Assembly (NCBI GenBank): GCA_001939145.1
Contig: LSRX01001211.1
Span: forward strand, 142,583-206,582
DNA length: 64,000 bases
Direction of reading: 5' to 3'
Source: Symbiodinium microadriaticum
Lineage: Eukaryota; Sar; Dinophyceae; Suessiales; Symbiodiniaceae
The notes beneath the pieces were generated by a model, which saw only the letters and a list, made by a program, of their open reading frames with translations, had not been told where the DNA came from and did no database searches. Below are positions 54,417 through 64,000 of this stretch, piece by piece; position 1 is the first letter of the stretch, and the number at the start of each line of letters is the position of its first letter. Made by a program: the position numbers and the translations under genes.

Positions 54417-57400
54417 ACTAATCAGGCCATACCTCTGTGACTTGCAAGCGGGCGTCCAAGACAATTGGATCAGCTGCTGTTATTGGCGTTTTACTCCTAG
54501 AACGCTGGCACCGCCTCTGGTTAAAGGCATTGTGGACCCGAGGTTCAGTGTGGGATCAGGCGAGAAGACCGGGAGAAGAAAAGGGTTTCACCAGAGTAAG
54601 TAAGGAACAACGGATAGGGCGATCCGCGACAGTCCACGTCTATGTGTTCGCGAATAACGAGAGCTCCTCCGAAGAGCTGCCCAGCCTGGACGGGGCCAGA
54701 AGCCAGCTCAATTATCCCATTAAGGCATGCACTGTCACCAGTGGGTCACTCGTTGTACTGATTCTGCCGTGGGCATGGGGCTAGCTGTCACCCCGGAGAA
54801 ATTCTGGTGGGGAACTGTGGGGTGAGACACACGGCTCATGCAGGGAACGAGGATGGCCGGCCTAAGCTGTATCCTATCCGTCTACACCTGACACCTCCGA
54901 CAGGGTGGAGACGGAGGTTTGTGCTTGGCATACATCGGCGGACTGCTCATTGAGGGTCGGCTCACTGTTTCATTAGGGGCCTGAAGGGCTGAGCATCCTG
55001 TGTTGCTTGGCGCTGCTGGACCCCCTGGATGCAACGGCAGAGTAGAGAGAGGAGTGCTTTGGATCACAGTATTACAGACTGCCGTGACTATGGACAGTAG
55101 CGGGGCCCACAAAGGACTATCAAGGTGCCGTCCGAGAGTCAGGACGACCAGCTGAAGGCCTGGCAACAGGAGAGACAGAGAGAGATGGGGGAGAAAGTTG
55201 GAGAGCTTTGCTAGTATCAGTTGAAGCTGTAAAGAAGAAGTTCTGAACTTAGTGCTCGACAGTGTTTCTTCTTGCGAAAAACAAATCGCCCATCCTTCGC
55301 CTCTGTGGTTTGGAGCCTTAGTACTCGTAGGTTTGGTCGCTTGACTTAGCGCATGTCTTTGGAGTTCGTGATCACATAGGTGACGAAACCCAGACATATT
55401 GAGTCCTGTGGGCTCTCGCATGCTCTTGCCCGGGCAGGCCAAGAACTTCTCTTGTCGAAGTTTGAAAGACAAGGCCAAAAACAGGGAGGTGGTCCTGCAG
55501 AAGAAGGCCGAAGCTCTGCAGCTGTAGGCTAGACCGTAACAGCAAACAGTGGAAGTGCTCTACGTGATCTTGCACTTCATTTTGCTGACATAGCAGCAGT
55601 CCTCTGCAGGGCTTGGTCAGGATCACCTGGCACAGTGGTGGCATGCACCCCTCTTCTCATGACCCGAAGGCTTTGAGATATTTATCCGAGCACCGGAGTA
55701 TATCTGTGGCACCGGCGAAAGTGGTCGCGGCCATCAACCAGGACGTAGAACACGAGCCACGAGGTGAAACCACCGGGCTTGAAAGGCGTTAAAGCAGGGT
55801 CGAGTGCTTTCGGAAGCGAGGAACCGCAGCCTGCTTCACCAACCCCTCTCTGCATTCATAGCAGCCTGTCACCTTTCTGGCACGGACATTGATGACACTG
55901 CTCTTCTTTGCCTCCTCTGTAGTACCAACGCCATTACGACGTTTACCATTTCTATTGCAGCCGCATCTGCCAGAGCTCGAAGGCATTGAGACTTCAACGC
56001 CTGCCCTGCAGCAAGCTCGTCAACCTGCCGAATAGCAGGAAGAGGATATTCCGCAACAGCTGACCGTGAAGGTGGATGATTCCCACGCAGAGCACTTTCA
56101 CAACAGCGTGACCGTGTGCTTTGACTTTGCGTTAACAAACTGTGTGGGGTTTGGCTCGACAAATGCGAGTTCCTGCATGCGTGCCCTCCCCGACCTCGTG
56201 TTTTGAAGTGCCGCAAGTCTTTTCTGGCTGTGCTACTGGTAGCAGCAGCTGCTGCAACACACGACTGCAAATCCCGACGCTTGCAATTCCCAAGCAGCGC
56301 TTACCGCTTGAGCCCATGTGACCATGCAATCCCAGGTTCGACTGTGTGTTCCGGACGATGCCACTTTGGCTCACTGTCCTTCTCCTGATCTTGACCAGGC
56401 CGCAGTTTTTTTCAGCCTTGGGCCCGGACCCGTCTAGGGCTCAGCGGGTCTTGCCAGGATCGAACCGCTCGGCCTCAAGTCGCTCTTGCGCGTGGATGAG
56501 CTCCCAGGGCTTCAATGGGGGCCGATGGGGGCCGAGGGCGGCTAGGGCCTAGGGGCTGTGTAGCAATTTACCGAGCGACTCTTCAGGCCCGAGATCGTGA
56601 ACGGCTCCCTCGGTACTTTGGGCCCGGAGCTCAACACAATCGCAACAGCATCGGGTTTCGGGGACCGTGCAGGTGTATGCTTGGTGGCTACCTCCCCTGA
56701 GCTTGTTGCGAGGATTCAACATGCACAGACTTTCCCAGCGGGGTCTTTCCTTCTCAAAATCGAAACAAACCCCAGTTTCCGCTGGTGTTAGCATATTAGG
56801 CCACTTGCGCATCTCGGTCGTCGGGCGATTCTCGCTGACTCAGACGCTTCGGCAGAAAGCCGAGGGCCACGTTCAAGCTATTTCTTTTAAGCCTCTTTGG
56901 TTTCTGGTACGTTGACGTTGACATACCCTGGTGGCGAGTGTTTGCGGTAGAAAGGTTTCAGCAAGTGTTAGCCGAGGCTTGTTTATTCACGTATTTGTTA
57001 CTTGCATGTGTGCGTGTGCATACAGAAAAAGACGCACCACAGGACTACCGAAACACGCTTGATAGTACAAATGGCACCTGCACGGCGCACTGAGGCGCAG
57101 TATCTTCCTGCAAGCTTTTATGAAGGTGTGTTCCTGTTGCGCAAAGTCTGTAAGAGCCACTGTGCGAGTAAAGGGTGTGGGGTCTAGAGGGACTGAGGGT
57201 CTGTGGTGCCCAGAGCCAAGGGCTTGGGTGGCAAAGTTTTACATTAAGGATCAAGAAAGTGTCAAACTCTTTTTTTAACTGTTGTTCTTATTGGCCCCAG
57301 CCCTCCCGGAGCCCGGGGACCGCCTAGAGCCACTTGAGCCTGGTCTGCCGCTTTGGCCGCGAACAAACCGCTGTGCAGACCCCAGGGTGCAAAAATGAAA

Positions 57401-57560
57401 AAGATGCACAAAAATATTCACATCTATCAATGACAAGCCCAGCAAGTATTTCAAGACCAGAACGATCAGTCATCAAGCCATATTGCCTACGAGATACTCC
57501 CATGCATGCATACATGTGCAAACATATAACATGCATAGAACATTGCAATGCACCTGTACC
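54417..57560. other. Intergenic, unrecognised frames only
   Basis: A 198-codon minus frame (54882-55478) and a 115-codon + frame (54437-54784) show no domain. No repeat, RNA gene or regulatory element was recognised. Confidence 0.4.
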
Positions 57561-57568
57561 CATGTGTT

Positions 57569-57593
57569 GTATATATATATATATATATATATG
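57569..57593. repeat. (TA)n microsatellite
   Basis: Twelve TA units within a CATG/TATG-rich neighbourhood (57495-57650). Confidence 0.95.
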
Positions 57594-57748
57594 ATCCAAG
57601 TTGTACATGTTTGCATATGTGCTTGTATGCATATATGTAAATATGTAGGCAACTGTATCTATACGCCTGTGCTGTCTATGCTCTATCTTACATTCAAAAT
57701 GAACCATATCGCAGGCTTAGGAAACCCACGGACAGATAGATATAGATA

Positions 57749-57780
57749 TTATATATATATATATATATTTTTTTTTTTTT
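57749..57780. repeat. (TA)n followed by T13
   Basis: A TA run ends directly in a run of 13 T. A TATATA-poly-T junction could mark the poly-A end of an antisense retroposed copy, but no element body was recognised. Confidence 0.8.
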
Positions 57781-57849
57781 GATTGATATTGGTATGTGGA
57801 CCTGTCAAGATGCTCCATGGCACTCATTTCAGCAGCTTCATAACATGAT

Positions 57850-58660
57850 GCTAACATTTTGGTCTTCGAGTTTGCCAGAACTGCGTTGTATCATGTCCCC
57901 TTCGGATTTGGGTTTGCGTTCGGGTTGAAATCTCCAACATTTTCCACAAATGCTATGCAGGCTTTGCGCCAGTCACCCGTGCTGGTGCTTATTCCATCAT
58001 ATTGTGGTAAAGTTTGGGTCTTCGGGTTTGCCAGTCGCCACCCCTTGTTCGAGTGCGGAATGCTTGTAACCCCGTTACCCTATTTAGCGTTAAGCACTTG
58101 CTCTACTATTTGGGGCTGAAAGTTTGCGACTTAAAATCTCATGTTAAGATTCAGTTTGAGGTCTGGGACTTGAGGGTGTCATGATTTGTTTTCGGGGTTG
58201 AGAGCGTTCACTCTTGAGAGATGTGGGTCGAGATCCAACATCACAAGTTGGGATCTGGGTTTTCTGGGAGGGCGTTTAGGCTCCAGGGTTTGCCATCCAT
58301 CATTCCTCGCTATTTTTCAGATGCTTGCTGGTTTTCGGCGGCACGCAGGTCCAGTCCCCCCTTTCAGGCTTTTACCCACTATGCCACCCAGCACCTTCTT
58401 TAAGGCTCAAAGTTCCGGAGTTGTCATCCATCATCTCTTATTAGAACTTGGTATGATTTGGGCGCTCCAGAGCGAAAAGGGATCCATCATCTTACTGTCA
58501 AGGCTTACCGAGTTGTTTCCAGTTGCCATCCACAGGCTCTTGTCAGAATTTGGAATTTGGAAATACATGGGAATCTATCACTATTTTTCGTGATTAGGGC
58601 TTGCCAACTATCATCCTAATAGGGTTGTTGAGCTTCCATCCAATTAACCGAAAGCAGGCT
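57850..58660 (+). repeat. Diverged GTTTGCCATCCATCAT repeat
   Basis: The phrase G(T/C)TTGCCATCCATCAT and relatives (TTGTCATCCATCATC, TTGCCATCCACAGGC, TTGCCAACTATCATCC, GTTTGCCAGTCGCC) recur every 60-120 bp, mixed with TTCGGGTT/TTTGGGTT phrases. It looks like an old tandem array. Confidence 0.5.
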
Positions 58661-61600
58661 CTAGGACCCATTTAGGATTTGCGCGGGTTTAGTTTAGAGC
58701 CTCGGGATCGACATCTTGTTGTAGGTGTTGGATTAATTTTAACGCTACGCCGCCCGCCTCGGCTGCTGAGGGGCAGAGGGCACGGGACACACGTCGGTAG
58801 CGTTGGTGCATGTCCGCAGCAGAAGCCCAGAGCACACCAACAGCCTCTTCAAATGTTACCTGCCTGTTACCTGGGCCAAGCTGGGGAGAGGGCAGGGCAG
58901 GGGAGGGAGGCAGGGGCACCCAAAAAACGCAAAAAAGCAGCAAAAAGTGAGGGGGTCCAGAAGACAAAGGCCGACAAGTGAGGTAAAATCAGGCGAAGCC
59001 GCGCGGGTGGGTGGAAAATGGACGCCAAAAAGCGGGTGGTTCCAACCAGTTGTGATTCAGGGAGGAGGATTAGGTGGAGGGTACTTGAGCTAACCCCCAA
59101 GACGCCTGGGCCGGTGGCCTCGGCGGATTCTATGGCCGAACATAACACCAAGTGCGAAAACTCGTGTAACAACGTTTAAACTGCAGAGAAATCAGCCTTA
59201 CACTCTCCAGATCTTTCAGCGGAGGATCTTGGGGACCAACCTGGGCTGGACCTACGAGCGGCTTGGATTCGCCGTGCCTTGCAGTCACGGCGCCAAAACG
59301 TTGAAAAAGACCAGGCTCCTCTACATACCCTTCCTGCTGCCCTTCGTGGCCGCGGGCTGCGCTTCGCTCCTGGTCTTCCGAAAGGCACTGCGGGTTCCCG
59401 GCTGCAACGGCTCATGACTTCGGTAATCGTGCAACGTATTGTTCAAACTCCCAACCCAGCGGTTTGAACTCCAAACTCTAAACGGCCGAAACATGAAGCA
59501 CACAAAAAGCACTGCAGATCTGTAAGTTGAATCTGAAGCCTCAGTGTTAAGGGTTGGTCTTGCATGAAATTCTTGGAAGGTTCAGGGAAGGTACCTAGGT
59601 TCCAATGCTAGGCAGGATCGCTTCTGCTGAGAGGAGCTAGAAACCTCGCCGGGGACAATCATCGCGGGTGTGGCGCAACGCATCAAAGGCCCGGCTGTGG
59701 CTTTGCAGCTGGGCAGAAGTTCGGCCATAGATACAGGTGCTTGTTTGGGGATTACGTGAGGAGCCAAAAACTTCAAAATCCTAGACAGTCGGGATTTGGA
59801 AGAGACGGTGGGTCGGGCTAGGGAAAGTCAGGCCCCTGCCCACGACAGCTTGATCTGTTCTGTACAAGCAGATATTTGAGCCGAATTCGAGGCTTTCGCA
59901 GGTTTAACATGAGTTTGGCGACAGACGAGCGCTGTACGAAGCTGTTTTACGGATTGTGAGTTGTTTTTTGTCGATGCTGCCTGGTTTGTACAGCTTTGAC
60001 AGTTAACTGGCTTGGGTTCCAATGGAGTCGTCCACCCGATGCGCAATGTCAGCCCCACGACAGGTGTCACAAACACGTGAAGTCTGAGACCTTCCCAAAA
60101 CACCGTACATTCCTGCAGGGTCGAAAATTTTGTGAATGTTCTTCACACAGCCCTCTCTTGGATCGCTTCACCTGAGGAGTGGCGCCTTGATGTTGGTGGA
60201 GCTGCTTCGGACCAGCGATGCTCTGAAGGACTGGTGACTCGATGTCGGAGCGTGATTCGTATGGCATAGTTGGAGGGTGTTCTTTGAAGGTCTGAGGCCA
60301 CTTCGGAAGCCAGATTAACACTAAGTCGGCGCAGAAGCTCTTTCTACATCTCTGGTGATACGCATGTGCCACCCGAAACGAGTTGCATGTGCAACCATGC
60401 CACGCGTCGTCGCGCAGATCTCTTCATCGTCGTTTGTTGTTCCACAAGTTCCACAAGCAGAATGCCATTCCTTGTCTTGAGGATGCCCCTGCTGCCATCA
60501 TCGGGACACGCTTGTCAGAGACGCTGTCACACGGGCAGCGCAGCAGCTCTTAGTGGACACGCGTTTGATCCTTGCAAGGTTCAGCCATGCGAAAAAGGAT
60601 CGATCCATCGTGTCCCCCACTGTTGGATGAGTGCAGGCAAGCTTGTGTCTGAGGTTCGTAGCCCTCTCGTTTCCCTTGGGGGCGCTGGGCTCCTTCTTCT
60701 CGGGTTCGACGACAGTGAGCAACCTGACCTTCACTCAGGTGCAGAAGGCGGGGTTCCGTGGACCTCGGTGGTGTTTGGCTGAGTTGGCCAATGGGACTTT
60801 GGGTTCAGAGAGGAGTTGTAGAACGTATTGGGATGTAGGGTTCCGGATGGCGGTGACCTTGACATAGAATGGGCAGCAACAAGTGTGTAGCTGCTAGTCG
60901 TACCACAGGTCAGTGTTGATGTTGCATGCGTCCGTTCCCTTCCATTTCCCCGCGATTCATGATCCTCCTGCGAAGACCAGCCGCATAAGACAGGTCGCTG
61001 CGGACACTCTCGGCATCTCCCCGACTGGATTAATTGGCCCTCCAGACCGCATTGGCGATTGCCACAAGTCGTAGAATGGGCTCCGCAAAGCCTGTCTCCC
61101 GGAGTTGACTGCATAGTCCATAGCCTCAGCTGCAAGCGCTCCAACGCACGAGCCGCTTTGAGCCCGAAGCACAAAGCACCCGCGACCCCGACCCTGGACT
61201 TGGTGCATTAGCACGCGCTGCATGTGGACATTTGTAAGATGAACATCCGGACATATCCGGACCGTGAACTGTCGTGAACCCAGAGGCCAGGGACATGACT
61301 GATTTTAAAGACCTCTGAAACTTGCAGCGCCCTGCAGACAAGGTCTCCAGCTGTGTGGTGCCTCCAGCGGGAGCCCAGACAAAGATTGACCCGGAGATTA
61401 CAGCTTGTTCTGACTTTGCTCTTCTGTGTTTCAGGGTTGGGTTTGACATCTGGGGGACACCTGGCTGTGGGAAGAGCTGAACGCACTCTAAGAGACACGT
61501 GGTACACATACGTCTCAGGCACAAACGGTGGGAATTGTGTTTCGGAGTCCACCGTAAAAATGTGTGTGTGTGTGTGGGTGTGTCACGGTTCGATTTTGGC

Positions 61601-64000
61601 CTAGAGTTACAACTGTCTCAAATCGCGGCTGCAGAGAGCTGTCGCATTACGTCGCCTGAATGCACAAAGGCACTGAAGGTGCCTGTAGGTTGGTTGGCTG
61701 GAATACCAGAAAACGCAGGCCTACAGAGACGTGCTTTTCCCGACACCTCGGGCAGAAGTTCGTTTTGGCCGTGAAGTCGCAAAGCTACAGCACAAGCAGA
61801 ACAGCCGGGCCATCCTTTAGAGCCGGTCGAGGAATGCTTTTTGCCTCTCCAACATCATCGCAGCCACTGCGGTGATCGGCCTCCAGGTCCAAGCAAACAT
61901 TGGGGGTGAGCATTGTTCAGGCAGCAGTAGGATGTGTCTGGAGGTTCCTTTTGAACTGCGACCCTGCTAGACTGGGCGACACCTGGCAATTGGAGTTTGT
62001 TGGTAGCTGAGGGTCTGGAGTTGCATGCACAGAGTCCAGCAGCCGTTGTGGCACGACTGCTTGCCGAAAAGTTCGAGCCTCTGATGTTCACGGAAAGCCG
62101 ACCATGCACATTCATGTGTCCTGACTGGGCGAGGTCTATGGAGCCCCAGTTTCTACATGACCCTTGCACCTCATGCGAATGACTCCATGGAGACTGGTCC
62201 GTAACGAAACCAAAGTGACAAGACAGATCGCCTTGCGCAGGTGCCGGAGGGCATGATCGTGAAGCGCGTCCTGAAGCCCGTGTGCGCCCAATTCATCATT
62301 TGCACCTTGGTTCTCTTGCCCTTTATCTATGCCTGATCAGAAGAGTCGGAGGAGACAACAAAGTAGACAACTCAAGCACGATTGTTGAACGCAGGAGCTG
62401 TTTGATTGCTCCTGTGCAGACTCTTGGAAATCAGGCAGAGAGGCCCCAGGTACTCTTCCGACTGTCGGAGTCTTGCACTTTTTCAAAGACACCGGACCTT
62501 TGCTGCGACAACGCGCAGCCGGTGGTCCTTTGAATTAGCGATATTTTCCTGCTTGAATCATCTCGAAGCTCTTCTTTGAAGTGTTAAGTTCCAATCCCAC
62601 CTGGTGGCACTCGCATCCCATTGGGAACCGGCGAGATAGCTGGGCGTAGCTTGGATTGTTTCCATGCTGGGCGGCTGAATTCTGGGCACGTACATCGATG
62701 CCATCAGAACATGATATGTAAACGAGCTTCGGGGGAGTTTCTTGCGGGGAAGTCATGCTGGCGATAAGCATGGGCGCCCAGCTTGCGAGAACTGTAGTAT
62801 GACAGGTGATATGTGTTGATGTCCGCACAGAGAGAGCATGCCCTGTTTGTTTGGCGGTTCTGCTGCCATGAGTTAAACTCAGAGCAGGAAGACTGCCAAA
62901 TTTCTTGTTGAGACAACCCTCAGTCGCAGGAGGACTTTTATCAAGACAAGGTAGTGGGAACACGGCCGGCTCAGACTGCAGTCAACTCTGCAACACAATG
63001 CAACTTTAACATCTGCGCCCAACACGTCTCCGACAAGGCTTTTCAGAGGTGAACGCTGTTGGGGATCCTTGGCATCTGCGCCGTGAACACACTGTATGCC
63101 GCATGCGAGGAGTCAGTTCGCCCCCACACATTTGAAGTATCATGGCAAGTGTTGCTGAGAGGGAATGAATCTAGTACTAGTACAAGTATTTTCAGTGATG
63201 CGTGGGCCCCTGGGCCCTAAACACAGAGTGCTGAATGCGAAATGGCTCTGAGCGGGAGTTGGTTTGAGAAGTCGGACCTTGAGTGTCCGGGCCTAGGGAT
63301 CCTAGGGATCCCGGATTCGACTTCGTTCCTGGCACCAGAGGCCCACGTCCTCAATCTGCCACGCTCCCCTTCTTGGTGATGTTTAAGCTGAGTCTTCGGT
63401 GCCTGTCCATGACTAGGCGGGCCCAACTTTCTGAAGGACCTAGCTGCGACGGGGTCCAGGAGACAAATGGCTACATGCTCTTCGTAGTCGCCCTTGCACA
63501 TGCCTGGACCCAGACCTTTGTTTGAGCCCTAGCAATGCGATGCGCAATCCCTTTGGAAAGGGGGCATTTCTCGCTGCTGTTTGCTGCAGGCACTCAGTGA
63601 AAACTCGCGGAGCTAGCCAGCTAGTCCTAGCCAGGGCAAGCCAGCCATGCAGGAGCTGCCATGCTAAGGAGAGCAAGGTCTTGAGGCGCCATGGCATCCT
63701 GGCTTGCAACTTGGGCTTCCAAAGCAACGGCGGGTGTTTCTTGATGTTCAACGTATTGGTCATCCACGGATGGGCATGCTCGGGCTCCTACCAATTCGTA
63801 GGAGGTTGCGTCGAAGAACATGAGTTATCATTGTCATGTAAACGCATGCCTTTATTCCATCCCCGGGCTGACATCCATTCATGCATTGGTTGTTGAATGC
63901 TGCAGTCTGAGGCGCAGGTCGTGACGGAAGTTGAAAGCACCAGGAAGCTAAGCTGCTTTCAGACTGCATGTCCAAGATCAAGCTTTTGCAGTTACTACGA
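58661..64000. other. Intergenic to window end, nothing recognised
   Basis: Many 60-147-codon frames compete on both strands. None shows a domain. A short (GT)n run lies at about 61561-61578. The + frame 59229-59417 has one hydrophobic segment (LLYIPFLLPFVAAGCASLLV) and basic ends but no support beyond that. Confidence 0.4.

Noticed and set aside
54882-55478. 198-codon minus-strand frame as a gene
   Set aside because: No domain, biased Ser/Leu/Pro composition, and opposite to the host-gene strand.
56355-56372. CCACTTTGGCTCACT, similar to the dinoflagellate spliced-leader 3' end
   Set aside because: Only about 12 of 15 positions match and no retroposed gene follows; it is compatible with chance.

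Overview
The window looks like nuclear DNA from a eukaryotic alga, most probably a dinoflagellate (a Symbiodinium-like genome would fit; the genus cannot be fixed from sequence alone). The evidence is very low coding density, host genes broken into small exons, a reconstructable GT-AG intron plus inferred GC-AG and GA-AG introns that all end in AG followed by G, abundant microsatellites and minisatellites, pentatricopeptide repeats, and large decayed retroelements. No tRNA, rRNA, spliced-leader or CRISPR sequence was recognised.

Host genes. All four recognisable host loci lie on the + strand, as expected for dinoflagellate unidirectional gene clusters: pentatricopeptide-repeat fragments (about 1.1-3.5 kb); a UDP-glycosyltransferase gene with an intron inside its donor-binding signature (5.2-8.3 kb); a GT4-family glycosyltransferase in at least six exon pieces (33.0-39.0 kb, end uncertain); and an L-lactate-permease-family transporter (41.6-42.9 kb). 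A possible unrecognised multi-exon gene lies at 51.7-53.3 kb.

Mobile elements dominate the middle. At 14.3-19.6 kb is a decayed DIRS-like element with gag-like, reverse transcriptase, RNase H, methyltransferase-like and tyrosine recombinase regions. At 21.0-26.8 kb is a young element: two 294-bp direct repeats differing at one base enclose a gag-like ORF and an intact 963-residue protein with an N-terminal GIY-YIG nuclease and a C-terminal reverse transcriptase. It sits between imperfect inverted flanks bounded by an 8-bp direct repeat. On the minus strand at 44.7-50.5 kb is a frame-broken LINE with an EEP endonuclease, reverse transcriptase, C2H2 zinc fingers and, at its 3' end, a ubiquitin-specific-protease-like domain. 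A gag-like fragment of another retroelement lies at 43.5-44.3 kb.

The rest (8.4-14 kb, 27-33 kb, 54-64 kb) is mostly intergenic or intronic, with microsatellites, minisatellites and dispersed repeats. The most interesting items are the GIY-YIG/RT element with near-identical direct repeats and the LINE carrying a deubiquitinase-like domain.
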